Shown here: positions 33,244 to 43,579 of the stretch, piece after piece
Layout of the letters: every line of letters begins with the position of its first letter
How positions within the stretch are numbered: position 1 is the stretch's first letter
DNA from: Clostridia bacterium
Lineage (GTDB): Bacteria > Bacillota > Clostridia > Oscillospirales > Acutalibacteraceae
NCBI GenBank assembly: GCA_900767025.1
Contig: CAAFXS010000062.1
Location: 11,874-75,873, forward strand
DNA length: 64,000 nucleotides
Direction of reading: 5' to 3'
The notes under the pieces: model-generated
The model's database searches: none
The model's input: only the letters and a program-made list of their open reading frames with translations
What the model was told of the DNA's origin: nothing
Program-made: the position numbers and the translations under genes

Positions 33244-35715
33244 TTAGTATGTGAAGGTCTGAGGAGCAGCGTAAATAACCTGAGTATTGCCTTCAGCGTC
33301 AACATAAGCAAGGAACGCACGAGCGGTCATTGTGCCTGTCTGTGCCTTCAAGCCATATACTAAGCTGAACTGCTCTACCGGTGTCTTTACATAAGCAGCC
33401 TTTACGGTTGTGCCTGTTACATCATCAAGTGTGATTTCACCGAGGTCACCCTTACCGTAAACGAAGCCTGCATCAATAAATGTGCAGTCATCTGTCATTG
33501 AACGAGTTGCAGCGAATACTGCTCTTGTGATGTCGCTTGTAACTGTTGTTACTGAAACATTTGCAACTGTCGGTGTTGCTGTTACAGCGTTTGTAAGCTT
33601 TGTAAGTGTTACATTTGAACCTACGAAGAAGGTGTAGGTATCGCCGTATGCAACTGTTACGCCGTCAATTGCCCATGCTTTTGCGTCTGCTGCTGTTACT
33701 GTTACTAATGTATCATATGCTACATCAGCTGCAGTGTCAGGTGTTGTTACGCCGTTTACAGTGATATCACAGCCTGTTGCTGTTACTGTAAATACCTTTT
33801 CAGCATCCTTTACATACTGTGCTGTAATTGTTGCAGAAGCTGTAAGTGCTGCAATCTCATCGTTAGTCATTGACCAACCGTTCTCTGTTGCAGCGCTGTA
33901 GCCGGGACGGCTTGGTGCTGCAGGAACTACGATTGCACTGCCTGATGTTACAGTCTGTGCTGAAACTACGTTGCCGAAGGAGTCAACAAATGTTACTGTG
34001 AACTCATCAGCCTCGTCGATTGCAAATACAGGTGTGTATGTTATATCTGCAAGTGCTGTTGCAACAAATGTAGTATCAGTTGAAACAGTTGTTGAACCGT
34101 TTGCTACCCAACCTACGAAGGTTGCACCCTCAACAGGTGTTGCTGTGAGTGTTACCTTGCTGCCTGCAAGAACTCTCTTAGCTGCGCCTGCGGTTACATC
34201 TTCGCCGTTAAGAGTTACTGTACCAAGGTCAACTGCGTCAACCTTTACTGTTACGCCCTTAAGAGCAGGGATTTCTGTACCTGTTGCAATCTTCTTGCCA
34301 CAGTCAAGGCACCAGGTGTCACCTGTGTAACCAGGAACATCAAGCTCTGCATCCTTAGCATCTCTGATTTCGGTATGTTCATGTGTGCATGTTACCTTAT
34401 CAAGAGTTACTTCATAGTAGTAGCCACAATCACCGCAAGTGTATCTACCGATACCCTCTTCAGTGATTGTAGGAGGCTTCACAATTGACATTTCACCGAA
34501 GTTACAATTAACTTTACCGCCGTACTGGTTACAACCGTTTACGCACAGATAGCTGTGTGTTTTGTCGCCATTGCTCTTGATTGCGCCTGTGTAGGAATGA
34601 TTAAGCTTAGCAAGAGTTTCAGGAGCTGAGATTTCTGTTGTAGCTGATGCATCTGAGAACATCTTACCGCAATCTTTACAGGTCCAGTAAGCTGCTGTAC
34701 CTGCTGCAAGACATGTTGCAGGAACTTCATCAGTCTTTGTAAGGTTAGCATGTGTGCACTCAGTTGAGCCGCCACCGCTTGCATTTGTCCAAACCGGTCC
34801 TAACATCTTCATAGATGTTACACCGTCTCCGCCTTCCATTGAGAACTGATAGTAATATGGAAGATCGTTATCCGCTAATATATCTCGGGTCATACATTCC
34901 ATGATGGTTCCGAACTTGCCTTTTTCAAGTGTCATTACCTGTGTAAGGTCACAGTCCTGCTGAATCTCAAAGAACCAAGTTGCTACTTTAATGCCGTCAA
35001 ACTTTGCGTCAAACCTTGCATCAGCTTTACCGATAAAGTTAGAACTTGTAGCATTTGTCTTACATGCACCGCAAAGAATTGCTACTTTTGCCTTGGCGTC
35101 GTCAATTGACGGAGTGAGTTCTAATATGCTTCCATATGGACTTTCGCTCACATCAACTGCACTGTCTACACCAAGTGACCAAGTGTCGCAATCATTATCA
35201 ACTGCATAATCCCAATAACCGGCAGGCTGCACATATGTGTTGTCAAAGTCAACATTTACCTGTCCACCATAAATAATATCGAAACCTGCTATTTCTGCTG
35301 TAACAGCAATACGCTGACCTGCTTTAAGGTCTGTGGGGTCAAGAAGAACGCCGGCATTCTCAGCATCAGCATATCCTATAACACCATAGTAACTGTTCTG
35401 ATAATTGTCCATCTCTTCAAATGTTGAATCAGCTGTACCCATATTAGAAACTGTTAAGCCTATCATTGGCTTGTAGCCCCAAACCTTCTGATATCCGTTC
35501 TTAAGAACAGTTGCAGTCAATGCTCTACCAAATGTATAACTTGATGACCAAGGTGTATAAGATGGTGCTTCAGTAATGGGAAGATCTTCATCTGTCCACC
35601 ACTGCTGATCCTGCTCACCTACTGTAACAGCAGCCATTGCAGAGAATGGAACAGAGAAAACAACCATAAGAACAGCTAAAAGACAAGCAAGAGCTTTTCT
35701 TAATGTTTTCTTCAC
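33244..35715 (-). CDS. Secreted multi-domain surface protein with Cys-rich and InlB-like repeats
   Basis: An 823-residue protein from a GTG start with GGAGGT 8 bases upstream. Signal peptide at residues 1-28 (cut near AMA-A). Residues ~100-170 contain a beta-rich stretch (AGQRIAVTAEIAGF ... VNVDFDN) that resembles a cohesin or Ig fold, with low certainty. Two Cys-rich segments (about 325-400 and 440-490) each have CTH and CxDCGK motifs common in secreted Clostridia proteins. From ~495 two InlB-type or bacterial repeat modules follow (GSKVTLTATPVEGATFVGW). The last ~100 residues end in the ARAFLAYVDAEGN module that recurs in Ruminococcaceae secreted proteins. It has no dockerin. Operon with the cohesin-dockerin gene and the 37-residue peptide. 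Confidence 0.85.
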   Translation of the reverse strand: MKKTLRKALACLLAVLMVVFSVPFSAMAAVTVGEQDQQWWTDEDLPITEAPSYTPWSSSYTFGRALTATVLKNGYQKVWGYKPMIGLTVSNMGTADSTFEEMDNYQNSYYGVIGYADAENAGVLLDPTDLKAGQRIAVTAEIAGFDIIYGGQVNVDFDNTYVQPAGYWDYAVDNDCDTWSLGVDSAVDVSESPYGSILELTPSIDDAKAKVAILCGACKTNATSSNFIGKADARFDAKFDGIKVATWFFEIQQDCDLTQVMTLEKGKFGTIMECMTRDILADNDLPYYYQFSMEGGDGVTSMKMLGPVWTNASGGGSTECTHANLTKTDEVPATCLAAGTAAYWTCKDCGKMFSDASATTEISAPETLAKLNHSYTGAIKSNGDKTHSYLCVNGCNQYGGKVNCNFGEMSIVKPPTITEEGIGRYTCGDCGYYYEVTLDKVTCTHEHTEIRDAKDAELDVPGYTGDTWCLDCGKKIATGTEIPALKGVTVKVDAVDLGTVTLNGEDVTAGAAKRVLAGSKVTLTATPVEGATFVGWVANGSTTVSTDTTFVATALADITYTPVFAIDEADEFTVTFVDSFGNVVSAQTVTSGSAIVVPAAPSRPGYSAATENGWSMTNDEIAALTASATITAQYVKDAEKVFTVTATGCDITVNGVTTPDTAADVAYDTLVTVTAADAKAWAIDGVTVAYGDTYTFFVGSNVTLTKLTNAVTATPTVANVSVTTVTSDITRAVFAATRSMTDDCTFIDAGFVYGKGDLGEITLDDVTGTTVKAAYVKTPVEQFSLVYGLKAQTGTMTARAFLAYVDAEGNTQVIYAAPQTFTY

Positions 35716-35734
35716 TTAATTTTACCTCCAAAAA

Positions 35735-36829
35735 TTATCCTATTGTTATATCGCCATAATCAATTGAACTTGCGCACGAATAAACTATAACTACATCTAA
35801 TGCAGTTACACCTCCGTCACCATTTAAATCGTAACGCATATCGTCGCTACCTGTATATCTGTAGAATCTGGCGGCGTCAACTGCCGATATACCTGAATCC
35901 TCATTAAAATCACAGACAACGATAGAAATGGCTCCGGCATCTATTGCTGCTCCGTCAACATTAATTACGATATTTCTTGCAATTGCAAAATCGGACGATA
36001 TTGTTGCATAATATGTGCCGTTTGCAAGTGCATCAATAACAAAGGAATTTGAATCTTCGTTTTCTACTGACTTAACCGATTTTAACAATACGGTTCTGTC
36101 AGGGTCGGAATAAACATCAACAGTAAATTCACCGTGAGCCATTATTCCTCTTGTTGCTCCCTTATAATCAGTAGCAACAACAATTGAACCGCTCACATCG
36201 TATCCCCTGGAGGGTGTTACATCACAATCCATAGGATAAAGGGTGCCCTGGGTATACTCAGGGTCTGTTGAATTAATTGCATATGAGTCATCCAAACCGT
36301 CGGCATAGTTCACCTGAACAAAGGTAAGGTTTGCGTTATCGGCTACAGCAATGTGGTTAGCAGCGTCACCGTCTTCTGTGAAAGTCATTGTCACTGTTGC
36401 GATGAGAGTTGCCTCAGCATCAATTGCCGAACAATCCGAATTGTTTGATACGAAACCAAAAACGATATCGCCGCCGCTAAGCACTGTTCCCTGAGAGGTA
36501 AGAGCATAGCCGGTATTATCACTCATAAGTGCCACGGGTGTTGGAGAAACCGTGACTGTTTCATCGTAGGTGGCTGTTACCTGAATTACGGAAACTGCCT
36601 CTACTCCGGAAATATAAAAACTTACATCATATGTACCTGCGGTGAGAGTATTTCCGTCAACCTCTACACCTTCTTGACTATAGGTACAATAAACGCTTGG
36701 GGATTCACTGCCGAGAACTGCAGCCTGCGCAGTTGTGACTGAACCGAAACCAAAGACTGCTATAATTGCCAGCGCAAATGTAATAACAAAAGCGGCGACA
36801 AAGGAACAGCTTTTTTTGACTTCCTGCAT
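35735..36829 (-). CDS. Secreted protein with cohesin-like domain, X-like module and dockerin
   Basis: A 364-residue protein. Signal peptide residues 1-36 (ends AQA). Residues ~40-190 have cohesin-like features: LTAGTYDVSFYISGVEAV, a TYDETVTV strand, and an ATLIATVTMTF strand near the end. Then a ~95-residue beta module (IVVATDYKGATRG ... ISSDFAIAR) and a C-terminal type I-like dockerin with two calcium-loop repeats, CDFNEDSGISAVDAARF and YDLNGDGGVTALDVV. The X-dockerin tail is shared with the giant protein upstream. A cohesin plus a dockerin in one chain is the plan of an adaptor scaffoldin. ATG at 36829 follows AAAGGGGA; a TTG 18 bases upstream is less likely. Cohesin call moderate, dockerin strong. 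Confidence 0.8.
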   Translation of the reverse strand: MQEVKKSCSFVAAFVITFALAIIAVFGFGSVTTAQAAVLGSESPSVYCTYSQEGVEVDGNTLTAGTYDVSFYISGVEAVSVIQVTATYDETVTVSPTPVALMSDNTGYALTSQGTVLSGGDIVFGFVSNNSDCSAIDAEATLIATVTMTFTEDGDAANHIAVADNANLTFVQVNYADGLDDSYAINSTDPEYTQGTLYPMDCDVTPSRGYDVSGSIVVATDYKGATRGIMAHGEFTVDVYSDPDRTVLLKSVKSVENEDSNSFVIDALANGTYYATISSDFAIARNIVINVDGAAIDAGAISIVVCDFNEDSGISAVDAARFYRYTGSDDMRYDLNGDGGVTALDVVIVYSCASSIDYGDITIG

Positions 36830-36867
36830 TGGTTTTTCCCCTTTCAAAAGAAATAAAGTCCATCACT

Positions 36868-36909
36868 AAATACTTAAAAGCTTTACATCCTAAATAAGTT
36901 TAAGTATTT
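36868..36909. other. 11-base inverted repeat in the leader of the cohesin-dockerin gene
   Basis: AAATACTTAAA and TTTAAGTATTT pair perfectly across a 20-base gap and are followed on the plus strand by T. It lies about 40 bases before the ATG at 36829. It contains TAAAAGCTTTA, which recurs at 36995-37005. Possible operator or leader hairpin. Confidence 0.5.
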
Positions 36910-36936
36910 TTTTAACAAGATATTGATAAAACCTCC

Positions 36937-36969
36937 GCTGCAGAGGATAAAGTAACTTTTCTCTGCAGC
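36937..36969 (-). terminator. Hairpin after the 2186-residue protein gene
   Basis: Arms GCTGCAGAG / CTCTGCAGC with a 15-base loop; the T-rich tail on the minus strand is short and starts 5 bases later. A partial terminator is likely, allowing some readthrough to the cohesin-dockerin gene. Confidence 0.5.
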
Positions 36970-37018
36970 TTTGGTTTATTAAATTGGTTTAGCCTAAAAG
37001 CTTTAGTAAATCAGTAAA

Positions 37019-40000
37019 TTACTGAATTGTGATTGGCGACATATTCACGGCGCTTGCACATGAATATACAACTACTACATCGACAGCTGTTACACCGCCA
37101 TCACCATTAAGGTCATAACGCAGGTCTGAGCTACCTGTATTTTTGTATAACCTAGCACCATCAATTGCTGATACACCTAAATCCTTGTTGAAATCACAGA
37201 CAACAATCGGGATTGCAGGGCCTGTAATATTGGATTCGCCTACAATAAGTGTAATATCTTCGCGGGTAATAGCGAAATCAGATTCGATCTTAGCAGTGTA
37301 GGTTCCTGCCGGAAGCTGGAAGGTGAAGGTGTTGTTATCCTTTGACATTGTAAAGGTTTCCTTAGCGAACTCAACGCCGTCCTTCATAATTGTAACAGTA
37401 TAATCACCGTTAACAGGAGTATTTCTTGTAGCACCCTTATAGTTTGTAGCAACTACAAGTGAAGCACTTACGAATGCACCGTTAGCCTTAACAACAGGCT
37501 GGATAACGATATCTGCATCACCTGATGCAAGCTTAACTGTGTAGGTAGAGGTTTCAACCCTTTCACCGTTAACAAGCATATACTCGAATGCATAACCGCT
37601 ATCAGCTGTTACCTCAACTCTTACTGTTTCGCCTACCTGGTAAGCCACAGGAGCTGTGTACTCTACGCCGTTAACTGTTACGGTTGCGCCTTCAACATCC
37701 TGAACTGTTACAAGAACTGTTTCAGCACTGGTAAGTGCGATTTCAGCTCTCTGAAGATTTGTATCTGCTGTGTAGCAGTTTGTTACTCTTGCAGTGTATT
37801 CGCCGCCCGGAACATAGTAAGCCTCATCCTTATAAGCATATGAGCCGTTACCGAGTGTTGCAATTGTAACTGCATTTGCAAGTGCTGCGGTGTATGCTTC
37901 CCAAGACTCAGCTGTGAAAGCCTGCTCGCCGTCAGCATTCTTGTTCTGAAGAGTTCCGTCTGCAGCCCAAGTACCGTATGCAGGATCAGCTGCGCCGGCC
38001 TTCTTAGTGATTACTGCAGATGTTGCAATTGTGCCATCCTCATTATAGGTAGCCTCTGTTGCGCTGAGGTTTGCATATGAGTTGCCGGAAGCACACTCAA
38101 TCTCTGCCTCAAGCTGGTCACCGATGTAACCGCGCTCTGTAACAACGCTTGTGTAAATGTTGTACAGTCTCAGGTATTCAGCAACCTGTACAGATGAAAG
38201 TGTTGATGTTGTTGAGAACTGAACTTCAGGATCAGTTGGGTCAATGCCTAAGTTGTAGAACTCAGAAACGCTAAGACCTGTCTTTGTGATAGTAGCATCC
38301 TGACCAACCTGACCTGCATTCGGGTTCGGATATGTTACATCAATCTTGTAATATCTCTCACCTGTCTGTGCGGAGCCAACCATTCTGTTAAAGGTTACAG
38401 TATCAAAGTTAGCAGAGTTAAGGCCTTGTCTGATCTTTGTCATGCTGTCGAACAGCGGCTGAGCAATTGACTTGTTAACATGAGCATAAATCTGCTCTGT
38501 TGCGTATTTTGCATAGTCATTTGCCTGTGTATAAAGACCACGGTTATCTGTTGCAGAAAGGAATCCGTCAGCGTCAATATTTGAAACGAGACCTTCCGCT
38601 GCCTCTGCAAACTTGCATACCCACTGGTCGCCGGAGTTAACCTTTTCTCCGTCACTGTTGCGGTATACATACTGATCCTGGTCATAAAGTGGATTACCCT
38701 GTGAGTCAGTAGCCTGTGTATCTGTCGGCTGCTGCCACGGAGCTGTGTACTGGCCGATTAACCACTCTGTCTCCATTACAGGAGTATTTGCAAAGCAATA
38801 AATAACATTGCCGTCTGCATCCTTAGCCTTAACTACCTCTGTATAAGTGTAGTTATCATAGATATAACCGTCTTCATCGGTAACATCATCGGCTGTAAGC
38901 GGAGTGTTTGTATAAATCGGCATTGTGCAAGCAGCGTCAAGGTAGTAAACGCCATACTCACCTGCAGTCTCGCCATCGCCTACATATGCGGCGTTTGCAA
39001 TGCTTGCAGGAAGATTTGCAGGTGCACTGCCGTCATCCTCCTGAATAAACGGAACGTATGCCTGGTCACCGTGTGCAGATGTTGTCTGTTCGGTTACAGG
39101 TCTAAGCTCTGTTGTATCGGAAAGCTTTGCTGCTGATGTTGGGTTCAAAGGCTGAGCCTGTGCAGCAAGTGCGTTGAGCAACGCATCCTTTGCGTAATCG
39201 TAAACGCTTGCATCAGTAAAGTCACTCTTCTTGTAAGAAGTGATAAGGTCTGACAGAGCGTTGTATGTTGAATTCAATGTGTAAGCACTGCGGTTATCAC
39301 CAACAACTACAGTGAAGCTTGCTGTACCCTGACCACTGCCTGTGTAGAAGCAGATGTTAACAGGATATTTGCCCGGATCAATGCTTGTTGAACCGTCATA
39401 AAGGCTGAGCGGTACATACTGCTCTTCATTCTTTGCAAAGGTTCTCTTGCCGCCGTTAATGTAGTAACCGTCGGTAAAGCCCTGCATTGTGATGAGTGAA
39501 AGGATTACATTGTAGCTGTAAGTACCACCGGTCTTAAGATATACATGCTCATAAAGGCCGGTTGCTTCATTATAATAGTAAGCAGCTACGAGCTTTGCAT
39601 TAAGAGCCTCCTGAAGTGTGTAAACAACATGAGTTCTTGTTTCTGCCTTAAGACCGTTATCGGTTGCCTCCTGAATCTTTGTACCAAGCTCATCCTGTGT
39701 ATAGCCCTTGTAGTAGCCTACGCCGGATACATCACCGATTGTCTCTGTAACATAGTTACGCTGCCAATCGCCGAATACGCCTGAACCTGCAGATGTTTCT
39801 ACACGGTAGTCGTACATATTTACATTAAGGAGTGAACCTGTCTTTTCATCAAATACAGGCTTAGCGTTGTTATAGTTAACTGTAACATCGCTTGTTACCT
39901 TATTTTCAGAACCTGCACCGATAGCTGTTGTAAGGTCATTTGTCTTAACGCTCTTGTTAGCGTCATAGGTGTAATAACCGTCAAGTGCTTTCTGGCTGTC

Positions 40001-43000
40001 GTTGGTGTTCAGAATTCTTAAGCCCATTGTGTTGGTAGCTGAAAGATTTGAAGTACCAACTGCAACATTTACAGGATAACCTGCAATAAATGCGCCAAAC
40101 TGAGTAGTTGTCTTTACGGCTGTATCGCCTGAGCCCATTGTCTTGTTAGCAGTATTTGTTTTAAGTGAGTCAGGGAATGCACGCATATCGCCTGATGTTG
40201 CAGAATATACGTTGTCAATCCAAGACTTAGCACCTGTAATGTACTGATAGCAGTTAGACTCAAGGTTCGGATAAAGGATGTTACCTGTTGCATCGGTAAT
40301 GTTATACTTAACAGTTACATAATAAGATGTTGACAGGTTAGCATCTGAAATGAACTTGGTTGTTACAGGAATGCTTACCTTCTGACCCGGTGCAAGAAGT
40401 CCTGACGGAGCAGAACCGATAGCAACATCGCTATCCATACCGGAGCCGTTGATTGATGTTCCTGTAATGCTTACATAGTAACGGGACATCTGCTTAACTT
40501 CATCTGTCATTCCGTCAAGGTATGCATTGTTAATACCAAGTGATTCGTTCTTAACAACAACATTTGTTGTGTACTTTGTACCTGCAGCTGCATCCTGAAC
40601 GATTGACTGCTCAAACTGTGATGATGCCATCTTCAGTGTGTGAGCACCGATATTGTTCAGAGCCTCCGGAATAAAGCTGTTAACAGCCTGGAGGGCGAAG
40701 CAGATACCTCTGAGTACGGAGTCGGGATATGTTCTCGGACCGCTTGTGCCGTATCCGACAAACTCAACAAAGTTGCAAATAATCTTCTGGAGTGCACCTA
40801 CATTTTTACCGTTGGTTCCAACAAGGTTAGTTTTGTGGAATAAGTCATCAAACGGATGAGTTGAAGCAGCAGCAGGAATAACTGTTGTCCAGCCCTGTCC
40901 GTTGTAACGGGCACCGAAGAGTGCGTTAAACATATCAGCCAAGAAGTTGTAAACTGTTGTTACAACAGGAGTTGTCTGAATAGGAGTGCCTGAAATGAAT
41001 GTGATAATTGTGCCAATGAAGTTTGATGCGTTAACATCAAGCAAGCTCTTAACAACATCATTCCAGATGAACTCATAAGTGCTTGTGTTACCGCGACCTC
41101 TGCCCTGAAGCTCGCCCAGAAGCGGAAGAAGGTGATTAGCAATAAGGTCAAGGTTTTCCCAAAGAGTGTTACTCATTGTGATAAGGCTGTTTCCGTTTGA
41201 CGGGTCGCAAACACCAAGGAGAGCTGCAAGACCCATTGCCTTACCGGGAGCCTTTTCCATTGTATAGTCGCCTGCATAGTAGCAAACAACTGAGTTGAGA
41301 AGTGTGAAGAAGTCATCAACACCCTCTGTCATAGATACCTGGTCACCCTGTGAGTCAGGTGTCCATCTGTTGCCGTTTGCATCTGTAACAGGAACTGCAC
41401 CGTTCATTACATATACAACAGCGTCACGAGCCATAAGAAGGATAACATTGTCAAGCATTGTTCCGTTCTTAGCTGTGATTGAATTTTCAGTGATGTTTAC
41501 AAGTGAATTGTAATCATTCTGAGGAAGAATATAAGATAAGTATTCTCTGAGAGCAATAAATGCAACTGCCTCGGCATCCTGGCAAGCATCCCAGTCGGAA
41601 GGATGGATAATATCCTCAAGCTTTCCGTTAAGGTTAACCTGACCGATGCAAGCAATAAGCATAGGAATCATTGCTGACTCAAGAGTGCTCTCTGAAAGTG
41701 CAGCAGATGAACCGTACTTGAGATAGAAGCCGTTAAGAATGTTCTTATCGGTAGCGTCAGCAGTATACTGAACAACCTTAATAGCATTGCCTACAAGTGT
41801 GCTTGCAATAGCAGCTGATGCTGCACTGTCAATTGTGGTGTATGGGTCACTGCCGCCTGTCAAAGTCTTAGTAAGCTCAGGAAGAGTTCCGTAAACATTT
41901 GCTGTCTGCGGGAAGAAATCCTTAACCAGAGCAATGAGACAGTCATTAAGACCTGATACTATTGTTGAATACTTGCTGTAATCGTTTGCAAAGAATGCCT
42001 CAACATTAGGTGTACCTGTCTGCAGGAAATACAGATTGATAGGACCTGTCTGCATGTTGAATGCATAATCAGCAAGCGGGCTGTATCTGAGCTTGTTGAA
42101 CAGTGTTGTTGCATCAATGTCAGACCATTTGCCCTCTGCGCCTGCAGCAACCTCACGGTCGTGAGTAAGATTGTGCTTTACATTTTCAAGGAATTCTGCC
42201 GGAGTAGCAGCCTTGTAATCCTTGTAGCAAGCGTTTGCCCAAGCATTAATCTTAGCCTGAGTGTAGTTTGATGCTACATCTGCAGTAGACCAGCCTGTTG
42301 CACGGCTTGTATAATAATAGTATTCGTTATCGAAGTTTGTTCCTGTGTCGCCACGGTTTACATCATAGTTTACATGAAGAAGATTCAGTGTATCCTTAAG
42401 TGCTGTCTTCCAAGCAAAATCAAGTGCCTTGTAGCCGAATGCGAACAAGCTGTCGTTTTCGGTCAGGCTGATATGACTTGTGCTTGCGGTGGGAAGACCG
42501 TTTGCATCAGGAGAACCGTATGCGAAAAGGAGAACATTTAGGTAATTACCGTCCTTGTCTGTGAACTCGTCAGTGTAAACAAGGTTCGGGTCATAGCCCA
42601 ATGCAGAAGCGGCAGTTGCATAGTTAACGCCGTTTGCATTCATATAATCCTTAATCTTAGCATAGCGGGTAGCTGAAGTATCTTCAATATAGTTACCGGT
42701 TGCCTGATCTGTGTAAGCTTCGTCATATGTAATAAGAGCACTAATCCTTGTGAGAAGCTTATCTGTCATCTTCTCAAGAAGAACAGTGTCGTATACGAAG
42801 CTTGACGGATTTGCACGGTAAGCTGCAATTTCCTCCTCAGTGAAGAAACCACTGTACTCGAAGAGAACAGACTGGATAAGGTTGTAAACAAGGTCACTTT
42901 CATATCCGCTCGGAGCATTAAGAAGGCCACCGATTAAACCATAGATATCAAGGTTTGCCAAGTTGCCCACTGTACCGAGGTTAAAGGTACCTCTGAGGAA

Positions 43001-43579
43001 TTCACCGAGAACATCGGCACCGTTGTAGTCAGCGGAGTTTTCCTGGAGAATACCAAGCACTGAACGAACAATGTCGCAAGAAGTGGTGTTGTTTCTTCTT
43101 TTGCCGTAAGCGGCGTCAAACTGAAGATCACCTGCTGTACCGATAAATGACTTAAAGTCCTTGATAGTGTCGGAAACGCTTTCCAAGGTCTCAAGGAGTT
43201 CGTCAACGCTGTGTGTACGAACCTTGATGGTAGCCTTGATAATACCGCCGACATTAAGACCGATAGCACGGTTTGCGGCATCGTAATAATACATACCGCT
43301 TGTAGGCAGGAAGCCTGCAAGAAGGTTATCGATCATAGGTCCGTATTCTTCAAGCATTTCATCTGAATAGTCAAGAAGAGCGGTAGCCATCTGCTCGTCT
43401 GACAGAACGCTCCAACCAAGTGTGTTGTACTCAACATCGGAGTCGTAGTAACCAACCTGGTTAGACGGAGTATCTGCACCGAAAGCAGCGAAAGCACCGG
43501 AGAAGCAAGTCAATCCCATAACAATAGCCATAAACAGAGCAAGCAGTTTATGGGAGAACTTTTTAACTTTCGTTTTCAT
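37019..43579 (-). CDS. Giant secreted protein with helical repeats, FIVAR-like region and X-dockerin tail
   Basis: A 2186-residue protein. Signal peptide at residues 1-35. Residues ~40-1000 are helix-rich with many LLxxLL-like stretches and no known catalytic motif. About 1000-1450 look Ig-like and beta-rich. Around 1800-2000 there is a FIVAR-like helical segment (SWEAYTAALANAV). From ~2030 a module like that of the next gene (VVATNYKGATRN ... ESDFAITRED) is followed by a two-repeat dockerin (CDFNKDLGVSAIDGARL, YDLNGDGGVTAVDVV). The GGAGGT ribosome site is about 14 bases from the ATG, unusually far; a 12-codon frame starts within it. I recognise no enzyme. A structural or adhesive surface protein docked by cohesin is the best inference. 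Confidence 0.85.
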   Translation of the reverse strand: MKTKVKKFSHKLLALFMAIVMGLTCFSGAFAAFGADTPSNQVGYYDSDVEYNTLGWSVLSDEQMATALLDYSDEMLEEYGPMIDNLLAGFLPTSGMYYYDAANRAIGLNVGGIIKATIKVRTHSVDELLETLESVSDTIKDFKSFIGTAGDLQFDAAYGKRRNNTTSCDIVRSVLGILQENSADYNGADVLGEFLRGTFNLGTVGNLANLDIYGLIGGLLNAPSGYESDLVYNLIQSVLFEYSGFFTEEEIAAYRANPSSFVYDTVLLEKMTDKLLTRISALITYDEAYTDQATGNYIEDTSATRYAKIKDYMNANGVNYATAASALGYDPNLVYTDEFTDKDGNYLNVLLFAYGSPDANGLPTASTSHISLTENDSLFAFGYKALDFAWKTALKDTLNLLHVNYDVNRGDTGTNFDNEYYYYTSRATGWSTADVASNYTQAKINAWANACYKDYKAATPAEFLENVKHNLTHDREVAAGAEGKWSDIDATTLFNKLRYSPLADYAFNMQTGPINLYFLQTGTPNVEAFFANDYSKYSTIVSGLNDCLIALVKDFFPQTANVYGTLPELTKTLTGGSDPYTTIDSAASAAIASTLVGNAIKVVQYTADATDKNILNGFYLKYGSSAALSESTLESAMIPMLIACIGQVNLNGKLEDIIHPSDWDACQDAEAVAFIALREYLSYILPQNDYNSLVNITENSITAKNGTMLDNVILLMARDAVVYVMNGAVPVTDANGNRWTPDSQGDQVSMTEGVDDFFTLLNSVVCYYAGDYTMEKAPGKAMGLAALLGVCDPSNGNSLITMSNTLWENLDLIANHLLPLLGELQGRGRGNTSTYEFIWNDVVKSLLDVNASNFIGTIITFISGTPIQTTPVVTTVYNFLADMFNALFGARYNGQGWTTVIPAAASTHPFDDLFHKTNLVGTNGKNVGALQKIICNFVEFVGYGTSGPRTYPDSVLRGICFALQAVNSFIPEALNNIGAHTLKMASSQFEQSIVQDAAAGTKYTTNVVVKNESLGINNAYLDGMTDEVKQMSRYYVSITGTSINGSGMDSDVAIGSAPSGLLAPGQKVSIPVTTKFISDANLSTSYYVTVKYNITDATGNILYPNLESNCYQYITGAKSWIDNVYSATSGDMRAFPDSLKTNTANKTMGSGDTAVKTTTQFGAFIAGYPVNVAVGTSNLSATNTMGLRILNTNDSQKALDGYYTYDANKSVKTNDLTTAIGAGSENKVTSDVTVNYNNAKPVFDEKTGSLLNVNMYDYRVETSAGSGVFGDWQRNYVTETIGDVSGVGYYKGYTQDELGTKIQEATDNGLKAETRTHVVYTLQEALNAKLVAAYYYNEATGLYEHVYLKTGGTYSYNVILSLITMQGFTDGYYINGGKRTFAKNEEQYVPLSLYDGSTSIDPGKYPVNICFYTGSGQGTASFTVVVGDNRSAYTLNSTYNALSDLITSYKKSDFTDASVYDYAKDALLNALAAQAQPLNPTSAAKLSDTTELRPVTEQTTSAHGDQAYVPFIQEDDGSAPANLPASIANAAYVGDGETAGEYGVYYLDAACTMPIYTNTPLTADDVTDEDGYIYDNYTYTEVVKAKDADGNVIYCFANTPVMETEWLIGQYTAPWQQPTDTQATDSQGNPLYDQDQYVYRNSDGEKVNSGDQWVCKFAEAAEGLVSNIDADGFLSATDNRGLYTQANDYAKYATEQIYAHVNKSIAQPLFDSMTKIRQGLNSANFDTVTFNRMVGSAQTGERYYKIDVTYPNPNAGQVGQDATITKTGLSVSEFYNLGIDPTDPEVQFSTTSTLSSVQVAEYLRLYNIYTSVVTERGYIGDQLEAEIECASGNSYANLSATEATYNEDGTIATSAVITKKAGAADPAYGTWAADGTLQNKNADGEQAFTAESWEAYTAALANAVTIATLGNGSYAYKDEAYYVPGGEYTARVTNCYTADTNLQRAEIALTSAETVLVTVQDVEGATVTVNGVEYTAPVAYQVGETVRVEVTADSGYAFEYMLVNGERVETSTYTVKLASGDADIVIQPVVKANGAFVSASLVVATNYKGATRNTPVNGDYTVTIMKDGVEFAKETFTMSKDNNTFTFQLPAGTYTAKIESDFAITREDITLIVGESNITGPAIPIVVCDFNKDLGVSAIDGARLYKNTGSSDLRYDLNGDGGVTAVDVVVVYSCASAVNMSPITIQ

